A DNA stretch of 64,000 nt. Source: Variovorax brevis (lineage in GTDB: Bacteria; Pseudomonadota; Gammaproteobacteria; Burkholderiales; Burkholderiaceae_C). Below are positions 7,699 to 22,841 of this stretch, in pieces. The stretch spans positions 62,001 to 126,000 of the forward strand of contig NZ_JASZYG010000007.1 in assembly GCF_030317105.1 (NCBI RefSeq), read 5' to 3'. A model generated the notes under the pieces. That model searched no databases and had not been told where the DNA came from. It saw nothing but the letters and a program-made list of their open reading frames with translations. Each line of letters begins with the position of its first letter. The first letter of the stretch is position 1. The translations under genes were made by a program, and so were the position numbers.

Positions 7699-9390
7699 AT
7701 GGCAGCCACACTAGACAACCGGGGAGTGCCCGCAGCGCCCCGGCCCATGACAGCCGAGGAGAAGAAGGTCATCTTTGCCTCTTCACTCGGCACGGTGTTC
7801 GAGTGGTACGACTTCTACTTGTACGGCTCGCTCGCGGCGATCATCGCCAAGCAATTCTTCAGCGGCCTGGATGCCGGCGCGGCCTTCATTTTCGCGCTGC
7901 TGGCCTTTGCGGCGGGCTTCCTGGTGCGACCCTTCGGCGCCATTGTGTTCGGCCGTTTGGGCGACATGATCGGCCGCAAGTACACCTTCCTGGTCACCAT
8001 CCTGATCATGGGCTTGTCGACCTTCATCGTCGGCTTGCTGCCCACCTACGCGACGATCGGCGTCGCGGCTCCGGTCATCCTCATTGCACTGCGCATGCTG
8101 CAAGGCCTGGCGCTCGGCGGTGAGTACGGCGGCGCGGCCACCTACGTGGCAGAGCATGCCCCGCACGGCAAGCGCGGTGCCTACACCTCGTGGATCCAGA
8201 CGACCGCCACGCTGGGCCTGTTCCTGAGCCTGCTGGTCATCCTGGGCGTGCGCACGGCCGTGGGTGAAGAAGCCTTCGCCGCATGGGCATGGCGCATTCC
8301 GTTCCTCGTTTCCATTGCGCTGCTGGCCATCTCGGTGTGGATCCGCTTGAGCCTGAACGAGTCGCCCGCCTTTCAGAAGATGAAGGCCGAGGGCAAGACC
8401 TCCAAGGCGCCGCTGTCCGAATCCTTCGGCCAGTGGAAGAACCTGAAGATCGTCATTCTGGCGCTCGTCGGCCTGACCGCCGGCCAGGCCGTGGTCTGGT
8501 ACTCGGGCCAGTTCTACGCGCTGTTCTTCCTGACGGCCCAGCTCAAGGTCGATGCGACCACCGCCAACCTGATGATTGCCGCCGCGCTGCTGCTCGGCAC
8601 GCCTTTCTTCGTGGTCTTCGGCACGCTGTCGGACAAGATCGGCCGCAAGCCCATCATCATGGCCGGCTGCCTGCTGGCCGTGGTGACCTACTTCCCGGTC
8701 TTCAAGATGCTGACCGAAGCCGCCAACCCTGACCTGGCCAAGGCCCAGCAGACCGCTGGCGTGGTGGTCACGGCCGACCCGGCGACCTGCTCCTTCCAGG
8801 GCAACCCGGTGGCACGCGAGATCGACTTCAAGAGCTCCTGCGACATCGCCAAGCGCTATCTGGTGCAGAACTCGGTGAGCTACGACAACGTCGCTGGCCC
8901 GGCCGGTTCCAAGGCCAGCGTGAAGATCGGCGACAAGGTCGCCGAGGCGCCTGTCGGCAACGTGGTCAACCTCAAGTTCGACGAAGCGTCGGCCAAGGAA
9001 ATCGCCGCCTTCAAGAAGGTGATGGGTGAAGACCTCAAGGCGGCCGGCTACCCCGGCAAGGCGGATCCGGCCAAGATGAACAAGGTCATGGTGGTCGTGC
9101 TGCTGTTCTGGCTGGTGCTGCTGGTGACCATGGTCTACGGCCCGATCGCCGCGATGCTGGTGGAAATGTTCCCGACGCGCATCCGCTACACCTCGATGAG
9201 CCTGCCGTACCACATCGGCAACGGCTGGTTCGGCGGCCTGCTGCCGACCACCGCCTTCGCCATCGTGGCCAGCACCGGCAACATGTACAACGGCCTGTGG
9301 TACCCGATCATCATCGCGGGCATCACGCTGGTCATTGGTACCTTGTTCATCAGGGAAACCAAGGACGTCAACATCTACGCAAACGACTGA
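7699..9390 (+). CDS. MHS-family (metabolite:H+ symporter) MFS transporter with a large periplasmic loop
   Basis: A 563-residue inner-membrane transporter with about 12 membrane segments. MHS features: FEWYDFYLYG at the start, the loop 2-3 motif GRLGDMIGRK, ALGGEYGGAATYVAE, and its half-repeat DKIGRKP. It is longer than the usual 420-450 residues because about 115 soluble residues (about 345-460) lie between segments 9 and 10, which topology puts in the periplasm; two cysteines there (C364, C381) could form a disulfide. The ribosome site AGGAGA fits the ATG. Substrate is unknown; relatives carry organic acids, betaines and aromatic acids. A 52-residue membrane protein follows. Confidence 0.85.
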   Translation: MAATLDNRGVPAAPRPMTAEEKKVIFASSLGTVFEWYDFYLYGSLAAIIAKQFFSGLDAGAAFIFALLAFAAGFLVRPFGAIVFGRLGDMIGRKYTFLVTILIMGLSTFIVGLLPTYATIGVAAPVILIALRMLQGLALGGEYGGAATYVAEHAPHGKRGAYTSWIQTTATLGLFLSLLVILGVRTAVGEEAFAAWAWRIPFLVSIALLAISVWIRLSLNESPAFQKMKAEGKTSKAPLSESFGQWKNLKIVILALVGLTAGQAVVWYSGQFYALFFLTAQLKVDATTANLMIAAALLLGTPFFVVFGTLSDKIGRKPIIMAGCLLAVVTYFPVFKMLTEAANPDLAKAQQTAGVVVTADPATCSFQGNPVAREIDFKSSCDIAKRYLVQNSVSYDNVAGPAGSKASVKIGDKVAEAPVGNVVNLKFDEASAKEIAAFKKVMGEDLKAAGYPGKADPAKMNKVMVVVLLFWLVLLVTMVYGPIAAMLVEMFPTRIRYTSMSLPYHIGNGWFGGLLPTTAFAIVASTGNMYNGLWYPIIIAGITLVIGTLFIRETKDVNIYAND

Positions 9391-9391
9391 A

Positions 9392-9507
9392 CCAAGGCTC
9401 TCCCCCAGGCTCCGCGCACTGCGTGCGCTCCTCCAACCCCCTCACCGGGGGCGATACCAGCGGCCCGGCCAAGCCGGTTCCGCGGTATCCCCGGCGAAGA
9501 GCCTTGG
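9392..9507. repeat. Palindromic intergenic element after the MHS transporter
   Basis: Perfect 10-base inverted arms (CCAAGGCTCT at 9392-9401, AGAGCCTTGG at 9498-9507) enclose about 96 bases that themselves contain short dyads (a CCCCTCACCGGGGG core and CCGGCCAAGCCGG). It begins two bases after the transporter stop. The style is that of dispersed extragenic repeats of Comamonadaceae; it may act as a transcript 3-prime end or protect the mRNA. No T-run follows. Confidence 0.5.
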
Positions 9508-9602
9508 CTTGGGGTTGGGGTTCAACAAAGAGGCTTCATGCCGGCTTCGTGCGGGCTGAGGCCTTTTTCTTGAGCACATTTCATTCAAGGAGGACTCGAA
9601 TC

Positions 9603-9761
9603 ATGTGGAAACTCGTCGTCGGCTTCGTCATCTTTGCCGCCATCTCGTTGTTCGTGATCATGAAGGCCGGCGACAAGGTCGACATGTCCGGTGAAAAGCA
9701 TGGCGGCGACAGCACCACGCACGCGCCGGAGCCCGCGAAGGCCGCGAGCGAGCCAAAGTAA
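9603..9761 (+). CDS. Small single-pass membrane protein (52 residues)
   Basis: An ATG with an excellent ribosome site (AAGGAGGAC, 10 bases upstream) opens a 52-codon frame. Residues 3-20 are a hydrophobic membrane segment (KLVVGFVIFAAISLFVIM). The rest is a polar tail rich in Lys, His, Ala and Pro, probably periplasmic. I do not recognise a family. Position directly after the MHS transporter suggests an accessory or stabilising subunit, but this rests only on proximity. Confidence 0.65.
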   Translation: MWKLVVGFVIFAAISLFVIMKAGDKVDMSGEKHGGDSTTHAPEPAKAASEPK

Positions 9762-9817
9762 AGGAAGGAAAAGGCATCACCCGCCTGCGTGGTTGTTGCC
9801 CTTCCCTTGATAGCAAG

Positions 9818-10324
9818 CTACCTTTCTTCCCGCTTGGGCAGTCGCCAGTTCTTGCGCGGGAAGTGGCAGGTGTAGCCGTCGGGACGGAGTTCCAGATAGT
9901 CCTGGTGCTCGGGCTCGGCTTGCCAGAAGGTGGGCGCAGGCGTCACTTCCGTGACCACCTTGCCAGGCCACAGACCTGACGCATCGACGTCCTTGATGGT
10001 GTCGGCCGCGACGGCCTTTTGTGCGTCGCTGGTGTAGAAGATCGCTGAGCGGTAGCTCGTGCCGATGTCATTGCCCTGGCGATTCTTCGTGCTGGGGTCG
10101 TGGATCTGGAAGAAGAACTCCAGCAGTTCGCGATAGCTGATGCGCTCGTTGTCAAAAACGATCTCAATGCCTTCGGCATGCCCCGGATGGTTGCGGTAGG
10201 TGGGGTGATCGTTGCTGCCGCCCACATAGCCCACGCGCGTTGCCTGCACACCCGGCAGCTTGCGAATGAGGTCTTGCATGCCCCAGAAGCAGCCACCCGC
10301 CAATACTGCGGTTTCGGTCGTCAT
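9818..10324 (-). CDS. msrA: Peptide-methionine (S)-S-oxide reductase
   Basis: A 168-residue MsrA, which repairs oxidised methionine using thioredoxin. The catalytic motif GCFWG has its nucleophile at C12. EGIEIVFD, FFQIHDPST and GTSYRSAIFY with YLELRPDGY complete the signature. ATG 10324 is preceded by AGGAAAGG. The open frame extends upstream, but those residues are not MsrA-like. It is transcribed divergently from uvrA, sharing a 225-base promoter region. Confidence 0.95.
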   Translation of the reverse strand: MTTETAVLAGGCFWGMQDLIRKLPGVQATRVGYVGGSNDHPTYRNHPGHAEGIEIVFDNERISYRELLEFFFQIHDPSTKNRQGNDIGTSYRSAIFYTSDAQKAVAADTIKDVDASGLWPGKVVTEVTPAPTFWQAEPEHQDYLELRPDGYTCHFPRKNWRLPKREER

Positions 10325-10549
10325 TGAACTTTTCCTTTCCTGGAGTTGATGGTGGTCGGCGCTGTAGCCCACTGCTGATCGCATATGGTGCCTTGAGTTT
10401 GAATATCCAGTGCCGGAAGTGCGGTTCAGCAGCATTGGCTTGTGCCCATCCTTAACACAATTCCGCACACAGGGTGAGCGCCCCTGCGCCCCCGGCTGAC
10501 GGCATGGACTCCCTAGAATGTTGCCCCTTGTGCCCTCACATCGGCAGAC

Positions 10550-16465
<5,916 letters not shown>

Positions 16466-16541
16466 CGCAAGGAGATCTGATTAAGTCCCCTGCGGACCGC
16501 GCATCCGCGGCCTCGCGGGAACTTGATCGGCGTCTCCCAAA

Positions 16542-17078
16542 CTATCGCATCGCAATTTCCTTGACGATCTCGTTGGAGATGCCGCGAATCTGGTTTTCCG
16601 TCATGGGAGAGAAGACGCCTTGCATCATGGAAGATGTCGTCGCGTAGTTCCGGGTGCCCACCGGCTTGGGGCCTGGCAGTTCGGCAAAGGCAACGTCGGT
16701 GTTGATGTAGGCATCGCCCGTGATGATGCCGACCGCGACGCGCACGACCTGTGTGACGTACCGGTAGTCGTTGATCTTCAGGGTGACCAGCGTGGTGGGC
16801 GCGGCGTGCGGCGAAAGGGCTGCCTCGAGGGGCACATACTTCATGCCGGCGGCTGTGGCTGCCTCGGCCATGCCCACTTGCCATTCCGCACGGAATTTAT
16901 CCCAATCATCGGAGGCCGCCATCGCTTTGCTGCCTTGGACGTCGACGGCAATGCGCTTGGTGGCGACAGGCGACAGCGGCAGCCTTTCAGCCGGGGTGGT
17001 GTGACGTGTGACGTTGGCTGCGCAACCCGTGAGGGCAACGGCCATTGAAACGAGAATGAGCTTGAGCGCTTGAATCAT
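16542..17078 (-). CDS. Outer-membrane-type lipoprotein of unknown function
   Basis: A 178-residue protein starting at ATG 17078 with a lipoprotein signal ending in the lipobox LTGC (Cys about residue 19). The mature part carries strand-rich segments such as TTLVTLKINDYRYV and VAVGIITGDAYINTDVAF. The general look is of DUF4410-type periplasmic lipoproteins, but I am not sure of the family. The residue after the Cys is Ala, so outer-membrane sorting is expected. It is divergent from the deacetylase-family gene. Confidence 0.7.
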   Translation of the reverse strand: MIQALKLILVSMAVALTGCAANVTRHTTPAERLPLSPVATKRIAVDVQGSKAMAASDDWDKFRAEWQVGMAEAATAAGMKYVPLEAALSPHAAPTTLVTLKINDYRYVTQVVRVAVGIITGDAYINTDVAFAELPGPKPVGTRNYATTSSMMQGVFSPMTENQIRGISNEIVKEIAMR

Positions 17079-17217
17079 TGTGTCCCTGAGCAGGTCGTGA
17101 AATAGGTGAAGCGCGGATTCTTGTCGGCCGCTGTGCGATCTGGATATGTATTCGTTCACGGTCCAGTTCCGGGCAACATGCGCTTTACAACATCCATTCA
17201 GCAGCGAGCGAAATTGC

Positions 17218-18267
17218 ATGATCACCTTCTATAACGACCGTCACGCGCTGCACCACGGCAAGGTCGAAATGTTCCGCGGCGATCTCGTGCCGTGCTTCGA
17301 AGTGCCGGCGCGTGCTGACTTCGTGCTGCAGGAATTGCAGCGGCGCAAATTGGGCACCATTGAGTCGCCATGTGAATTCGACGATGCGGTCATCACGCGG
17401 GTGCATTCGCAGCGCTATGTCGACTTCCTGCGCGGTGCCTGGGACGAATGGGTGGCGATGGATCCTGCCAACGCGCAGCGCGATGCACTGCCGTCGTATT
17501 GGCCGATCCGCACATTTCGCAGCGACGTGCTGCCCGCGAGCTTTCCGGCGCGACTGGGTTTGTTCTCCTACGACGCGGGCAGTCCGCTGACTTCCGGCAC
17601 ATGGGCCGCGGCGCACGCCGGTGCGGGCTGTGCCATCGCCGCCGCACAGCATCTGGTGAGTGGTGGGCGTGCAGCTTTCGCGCTGACGCGTCCTCCGGGC
17701 CACCACGCGGGCATCGATTTCTTTGGCGGCTACTGCTTCCTCAACAATGCCGCCATCGCAGCGCAGACGCTGCGCGATGCGGGCATGGCGCGCGTCGCGG
17801 TGCTCGACATCGACTACCACCACGGCAACGGCACGCAAGCCATCTTCTACGATCGCGCCGATGTGCAGTTCACCAGCATCCATGGTGATCCGCACACCGA
17901 GTACCCGTACTACCTTGGCTATGCGGACGAACAGGGCGCGGGTGCAGGGCTGGGCTTCAACCGCAACCTGCCCTTGCCGCGCGGCACCGGCTTTGCGGCG
18001 TGGCGCGAGGCGCTGCGCACGGCGCTGGAGGGCATCGCCCGATTCAGGCCCGACGCAATGGTGGTGTCGCTCGGCCTGGACACCTTCGAGGGCGATCCTA
18101 TCGCGGGCTTCACACTGCAAAGCGCGGACTACCTTCGCATCGGCGAGGACCTGGCGGATGCTGGCCTGCCGACGGCTTTCATTTTCGAAGGCGGATACGC
18201 AGTGGCGGAGGTCGGTGTCAACGCCGTCAACGTGCTCGAGGGTTTCGCCTCACAGCACGGTGACTGA
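17218..18267 (+). CDS. Histone-deacetylase/acetylpolyamine amidohydrolase family protein
   Basis: A 349-residue zinc amidohydrolase that removes acetyl groups from small amines (acetylpolyamines) in characterised bacterial relatives. Signature elements: RPPGHHAG (catalytic histidine pair), GGYCFLNN, the zinc ligands in DIDYHHGNGTQ, SIHGDPHTEYP, the third metal ligand in LGLDTFEGDP, and the C-terminal EGGY. Length and motifs fit the APAH branch better than eukaryotic-type deacetylases. ATG 17218 gives the typical MITFYNDRH start; the frame is open 72 bases further upstream. Polyamine substrate is inferred. Confidence 0.88.
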   Translation: MITFYNDRHALHHGKVEMFRGDLVPCFEVPARADFVLQELQRRKLGTIESPCEFDDAVITRVHSQRYVDFLRGAWDEWVAMDPANAQRDALPSYWPIRTFRSDVLPASFPARLGLFSYDAGSPLTSGTWAAAHAGAGCAIAAAQHLVSGGRAAFALTRPPGHHAGIDFFGGYCFLNNAAIAAQTLRDAGMARVAVLDIDYHHGNGTQAIFYDRADVQFTSIHGDPHTEYPYYLGYADEQGAGAGLGFNRNLPLPRGTGFAAWREALRTALEGIARFRPDAMVVSLGLDTFEGDPIAGFTLQSADYLRIGEDLADAGLPTAFIFEGGYAVAEVGVNAVNVLEGFASQHGD

Positions 18268-18378
18268 CGCCTGTGCGACTTTTCCACGGGACTTCACGGA
18301 TTGCTGGGTGATGCCGGAAGCGGCCCAATGGCCGGCTCTCTCATCCATCATTCGATTCTGTTCAAGGAGGACTCCCTG

Positions 18379-19359
18379 ATGTTCAAAAAGCGTTCCCTGT
18401 TGCTGCGCACTCTGGCGCTCGTCGCCCTCGGCGCCGCGGCGCCTCTCGCCGCATGGGCGCAGGGCTTTCCGGTGAAGCCCATCAAGCTGGTCATTGCCTT
18501 TCCCGCTGGCGGCCCGACGGACATCACCATGCGCCAGTTGGCGGACAACGCGTCGAAGATCCTCGGCCAGCCCGTCATCATCGACAACAAGCCCGGCGCG
18601 GGCGGCACGCTGCCCGCGCAGTCGCTGCAAACCTCGGCGGCCGACGGCTACACCATCGCCCAGATCCCGCTCGGCGTGTTCCGCCTGGGCTACACGACCA
18701 AGATCAACTGGGACCCGGTCAAGGACATCAGCTACGTCATCAACCTCACCGGCTATGCCTTCGGCATCGTGGTGCCGGCCGACAGCCCGTTCAAGACATG
18801 GGCCGACTTCGTGTCATACGCCAAGGCCAACCCGGCCAAGCTGACCTATGGATCGACGGGCACGCTGACCAGCCCGCACCTCACCACCGAACTGATCGCG
18901 CAGCAGGCTGGCATCCAGTTGCTGCACGTGCCCTACAAGGGAAGCGCGGACCTGTCGCTGGCCATCGTCAGCGGCCAGCTCATGGCGGCAGCCGACAGCA
19001 CGGGCTTTGCGCCGCAGGTCGAAGCCGGCAAGCTGCGCGTGCTCAACACCTGGGGCGAGAAGCGACTGGCCAAGTTCCCCGATGCGCCCACGCTGAAAGA
19101 GCTGGGCTACAACATCGTGCAGAACTCGCCCTTCGGTATCGGCGCGCCCAAGGGCACGCCGCCCGAGGTGGTCAAGAAGCTGCACGACGCCTTCAAGCAG
19201 GCGATGGAAGAGCCGAGCTACGTCGCATCGCTGGCCAAGTACGACATGCTGCCGGACTACATGAGCTCCGCGCAGTACGCCAAGTTCGCGCAGGACACGG
19301 TGGCGCGGGAGAAGGTCTTGATCGAGAAGCTGGGGTTGGCCAAGCCGCCGACGAACTGA
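18379..19359 (+). CDS. Bug-family (TctC-like) periplasmic solute-binding protein
   Basis: A 326-residue extracytoplasmic receptor of the tripartite tricarboxylate transporter family, greatly expanded in Comamonadaceae and Bordetella. A Sec signal (KKR...ALGAAAPLAAWAQ) is followed by PVKPIKLVIAFPAGGPTD, IDNKPGAGGT, VPYKG and a C-terminal helix KVLIEKLGL. The AAGGAGGAC ribosome site lies eight bases before the ATG. It captures a small organic acid in the periplasm. No TctAB membrane subunits are beside it, as is usual for orphan Bug proteins. It follows the amidohydrolase by 111 bases and may share its transcript. Confidence 0.9.
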   Translation: MFKKRSLLLRTLALVALGAAAPLAAWAQGFPVKPIKLVIAFPAGGPTDITMRQLADNASKILGQPVIIDNKPGAGGTLPAQSLQTSAADGYTIAQIPLGVFRLGYTTKINWDPVKDISYVINLTGYAFGIVVPADSPFKTWADFVSYAKANPAKLTYGSTGTLTSPHLTTELIAQQAGIQLLHVPYKGSADLSLAIVSGQLMAAADSTGFAPQVEAGKLRVLNTWGEKRLAKFPDAPTLKELGYNIVQNSPFGIGAPKGTPPEVVKKLHDAFKQAMEEPSYVASLAKYDMLPDYMSSAQYAKFAQDTVAREKVLIEKLGLAKPPTN

Positions 19360-19369
19360 GGGCAGGACG

Positions 19370-19392
19370 ACCCAGGCGCTGCAGGCCTGGGT
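19370..19392 (+). terminator. Hairpin after the Bug gene, possible transcript end
   Basis: A perfect eight-base-pair stem (ACCCAGGC / GCCTGGGT) with a seven-base loop begins 11 bases after the stop codon. No T-run follows, so if it ends transcription it is not a classical intrinsic terminator. Confidence 0.4.
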
Positions 19393-19515
19393 TGCGGGCG
19401 AGCGAGGCTCGGGATCTGTTGCCAAATGCGCAATGGTGCTCACTCTCCGCACCTCAACAACTACCGCGCGTAAACCAAAGGATGTAACAATAAATGACAT
19501 TCTTTGGAGTGCTCC

Positions 19516-20325
19516 ATGGTCAGAAAGCTCGCGGCGTCGGTGTGTTTCGCATTGCTGGCCGGCATCGCTGCCGCGCAAGCGCAAGATCCAGCCCCCGGAA
19601 CGGTCGACGTCGTCGCGCACCCATGGGTGACCACGCCGCCCAATTGGTCGCCGGAGGCTTACTTCACCAACCTGAAAGACGGCGCCACGCTGGAAGCGCC
19701 CTTCGTGGCGCGCTTCGGCCTCTCGATGCGCGGCATCGTTCCGGCAGGCAAGACGGCAGGCAATGCGGGCCACCACCATCTGCTCATCAACCAGCCGCTG
19801 CCGCTGGACTTCAAGAAGCCGCTGCCCTTCACCGAGCAGTACATCCACTTCGGCAAGGGCCAGATGGAGACGGTGGTGGACCTGCCGCCGGGGACCTACA
19901 CGATGCGGCTGGTGCTGGCGGACCAAGGGCACATTCCGTACTTTGTCTATAGCAAGCCATTGCGGTTCACGGTGAGCAAGCAGAACAAGGGCGTGAACAA
20001 GGCGAGCTTGCTTGGCAATCCGCGCATCGAGCTGCTGAACCCGCGCGACCATGCCGCCGTGCAGATGCCGCTGCGGGTGCAGTTCCATGCCAGCGGCTAC
20101 AACGTGTCGCACGCCGGACCGAAAGTGGCAGACACCGGGCACTTCCGGCTGACGCTGGAGCGCCGCGGTCAGAAGCCCGAGGTCATCGACCTGGACGGTG
20201 GGCAAACCGAGCTGTGGCTGAACCTGCCCAAAGGCGACTACAACGCGCGGCTGGACCTGCTGAACAACGTGGTGGCCGACAACACGCTGGCGCGCGCAAC
20301 GCCCGTGTCCTTTACGGTGCCTTGA
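19516..20325 (+). CDS. Exported protein with two DUF4399 domains
   Basis: A 269-residue secreted protein. A Sec signal (MVRKL...AAAQAQ) precedes two repeats of the DUF4399 type. The first carries GNAGHHHLLIN, with three consecutive histidines likely to bind metal. In the second the corresponding stretch is VADTGHFRLTLE, so the histidine cluster is reduced. Both end in a GDY/GTY turn and a VxFTV strand. DUF4399 has no established function that I know. ATG 19516 has a GGAG ribosome site. The 3-prime end overlaps the convergent phosphatase gene by 14 bases. Confidence 0.75.
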   Translation: MVRKLAASVCFALLAGIAAAQAQDPAPGTVDVVAHPWVTTPPNWSPEAYFTNLKDGATLEAPFVARFGLSMRGIVPAGKTAGNAGHHHLLINQPLPLDFKKPLPFTEQYIHFGKGQMETVVDLPPGTYTMRLVLADQGHIPYFVYSKPLRFTVSKQNKGVNKASLLGNPRIELLNPRDHAAVQMPLRVQFHASGYNVSHAGPKVADTGHFRLTLERRGQKPEVIDLDGGQTELWLNLPKGDYNARLDLLNNVVADNTLARATPVSFTVP

Positions 20326-21136
20326 GGGCTGCGCGCGTTTCCAGGATGCTGGCCGCCACCTCGGCAAAGCCCGCACCGCGCTCGCTCGGCGCGACGTAGC
20401 GCGGCAGGTGCGGCAAGGCCGCCTCGAAGCGGCGCACGTTGGCGACGCCCACGCTGTATTGGAAGTGCTGGAACATCAGCGCATCGTTGGTCGAGTCGCC
20501 GACATAGGCCCAGCGCGCCATCTCGTCGTCGAGCGGACGACCCCAGAGCTCGCGCACGATCCAGCGTGCGCCCTCCAGCTTGTTGTGCTCGCCGTACCAG
20601 CCGTTGACGTGGATGCTGCTGACCGTGGCATGCATTCCCTCGCTTTTCATCAAGGCGACGACGGCCGAGATTTGCGCATCGTCGAGTTGCACGAATTCGC
20701 TGTGGTCGATGGCGATGTCGCACTCGCGGCCGGCCGAGTCGGTCGCGCGTCGGGCGCCGTGAATCTCGCGTTCGATGCGGTCGAGCACAGCCTGCATGCG
20801 CGCGAAGTTGCGCGCGCGCGTTTCCGCGTCCTGCTGGTAGCGCTTGGTGAGGCGCCCGTCTGCAGCGCGAACGAGCGCGACGGCGCCGTTCTCCGCCACG
20901 ATCGAATCGACAGGCCACGCTGCAGCGAACGGCTCGCTCCATCCCACCGGCCGGCCGGTGATGGCCACCAGGTGAAAGCCGGCCGACTTCAGGTCCGCGA
21001 GCGCCTGCAAGGCATCGGGGCTGATCGCGCCTTCTGTCGTCAGCGTGTCGTCGATGTCGGTGAAGACGCCGTGAATGCCGCGTCGCTCTTGCTCAGGCCA
21101 CGCACTGAGCGGCAGCATCGCGCTGCTTTCAGCCAT
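20312..21136 (-). CDS. HAD-superfamily (Cof/MPGP type IIB) phosphatase
   Basis: A 274-residue HAD phosphatase. Motif I is FTDIDDT (nucleophile D27, acid/base D29), motif II lies in AITGR, the lysine in GEHNKLEGARW, and motif IV is YVGDSTND. The cap between motifs II and III is the IIB type seen in Cof, sucrose-phosphate and mannosyl-3-phosphoglycerate phosphatases. Substrate is unknown. ATG 21136 overlaps the stop of prfC by eight bases, so it is cotranscribed and coupled with release factor 3. Confidence 0.8.
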   Translation of the reverse strand: MAESSAMLPLSAWPEQERRGIHGVFTDIDDTLTTEGAISPDALQALADLKSAGFHLVAITGRPVGWSEPFAAAWPVDSIVAENGAVALVRAADGRLTKRYQQDAETRARNFARMQAVLDRIEREIHGARRATDSAGRECDIAIDHSEFVQLDDAQISAVVALMKSEGMHATVSSIHVNGWYGEHNKLEGARWIVRELWGRPLDDEMARWAYVGDSTNDALMFQHFQYSVGVANVRRFEAALPHLPRYVAPSERGAGFAEVAASILETRAALKAP

Positions 21137-22760
21137 TCGCGGTTTGAAGCGCGAGGCCGGCGTGTTCGCGCAGCGGATGAAAGTGGATCTTCGGAAAGCG
21201 CTCTTGCGCCAAGCGCACGTCATACGGCGACGTGCACAGGTAGGCCAGCGTATCCGCCGCATCCAGCGCCATGCGCGCCGGGTAGGCGTTGACGAATTCG
21301 CGCAGTTCGGCTGGCGTGTCGGCGGTGATCCAGCGCGCGCCGGTGTATTGGCAGCCTTCGAGGCGAACGTCGGCGTCGTACTCGGTCTTCAGGCGATGCT
21401 GCACGACTTCGAACTGCAATTGGCCGACCGCGCCGAGCAGCATCGGGCCGCCGACTTCGGGCTTGAAGACCTGAATCGCACCTTCTTCGCCCAGTTGCGC
21501 CAGACCTTGCTGGAGCTGCTTGGTGCGCAGCGGGTTCTTCAGGATCACAGTCATGAACAGTTCGGGCGCAAAGAAGGGCAGGCCCGTGAACTGCAGCGAC
21601 GCGCCATCCGTGATGGTGTCGCCCAACTGCACGCCGCCATGCGTGGTGAAGCCGACGATATCGCCCGCATAGGCTTCCTCCACGGCTTCGCGGCGCTGGC
21701 TCATGAAGGTCACGACGCTGGTCGGCCGCAATTCCTTGGCGGTGCGCTGCACCTTGAGTTTCATGCCCGGCGTGTACTTGCCCGAGGCCATGCGAACAAA
21801 GGCGATGCGGTCGCGGTGGTTGGCGTCCATGTTCGCCTGCACCTTGAACACCACGCCGGCGAAGTCCTTGTCCTCGGGCTGGATTTCCTTGACGACCGGC
21901 TGGCGGTTGACCACCGTGGTGCTGGTGCGCGGCTGCGGCGAGGGCGCCAGGTCGACCAGTGCGTCCAGCACTTCCATCACGCCAAAGTTGTTCACGCCGG
22001 AGCCGAAGAACACGGGCGTCTGCTTGCCGGCGAGAAAGGCTTCGCGGTCCCAGCTCGGCGAGGCGCCGGTGGCCAGTTCCATGCTTTCCATCGCGTGCTC
22101 GAAGTCGGCGCCGAAGCGCTTGGTGAGTACGTCGCGTTCGGTCAGCGGAATGGTCTCGAAGTCCTGCGGCAGGCGTTCGCTGCCGGACTCGAACACCGTC
22201 ATCGACTGCGTGCGCAGGTTCATGATGCCGCGGAAGGTCTTGCCCTGGCCCACGGGCCAGGTCATGGGCACGCAGGGCATGCCCAGTTCGCGCTCCACCT
22301 CGTCGAGGATGTCCAGCGGCTCGCGCACTTCGCGGTCCATCTTGTTGACGAAGGTGATGATGGGCGTGTCGCGCTGGCGGCAGACTTCGATCAGCCGGCG
22401 CGTCTGCGCTTCCACACCGTTGGCCGCGTCGATCACCATCAGCGCGGAGTCCACGGCGGTCAGCACGCGGTAGGTGTCTTCCGAGAAGTCCTTGTGGCCT
22501 GGCGTGTCGAGCAGGTTGATGACGTGCTCGCGGTAGGCCATCTGCATCACCGACGAGGCCACCGAGATGCCGCGCTGCTTTTCGATTTCCATCCAGTCCG
22601 AGGTGGCGTGGCGCGAAGCCTTGCGCGCCTTCACCGAACCGGCGATCTGGATCGCGCCGGAAAACAGCAGGAGCTTTTCCGTCAGCGTGGTTTTACCGGC
22701 GTCAGGGTGGGAAATGATCGCAAAGGTGCGGCGGCGGCGGGTTTCGGAGGCGTAGGACAT
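21129..22760 (-). CDS. prfC: Peptide chain release factor 3
   Basis: A 543-residue translational GTPase that recycles RF1/RF2 after termination. The G-domain motifs are SHPDAGKTT (G1), GISV (G2), DTPGHKDF (G3) and NKMDRE (G4). The RF3-specific region follows with IQVFKPEVGGPMLLGAVGQLQFEV. Length equals the family (about 530). A long plus-strand frame over this gene is a high-GC shadow. Confidence 0.96.
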   Translation of the reverse strand: MSYASETRRRRTFAIISHPDAGKTTLTEKLLLFSGAIQIAGSVKARKASRHATSDWMEIEKQRGISVASSVMQMAYREHVINLLDTPGHKDFSEDTYRVLTAVDSALMVIDAANGVEAQTRRLIEVCRQRDTPIITFVNKMDREVREPLDILDEVERELGMPCVPMTWPVGQGKTFRGIMNLRTQSMTVFESGSERLPQDFETIPLTERDVLTKRFGADFEHAMESMELATGASPSWDREAFLAGKQTPVFFGSGVNNFGVMEVLDALVDLAPSPQPRTSTTVVNRQPVVKEIQPEDKDFAGVVFKVQANMDANHRDRIAFVRMASGKYTPGMKLKVQRTAKELRPTSVVTFMSQRREAVEEAYAGDIVGFTTHGGVQLGDTITDGASLQFTGLPFFAPELFMTVILKNPLRTKQLQQGLAQLGEEGAIQVFKPEVGGPMLLGAVGQLQFEVVQHRLKTEYDADVRLEGCQYTGARWITADTPAELREFVNAYPARMALDAADTLAYLCTSPYDVRLAQERFPKIHFHPLREHAGLALQTANG

Positions 22761-22841
22761 GGCGGTGAACCCGTGGTGCGCCGACGGGCGCGGGCTGCTG
22801 GAGGCAAAGCCCGCAATTTTAACGACCGTCGCCAGATCGCG

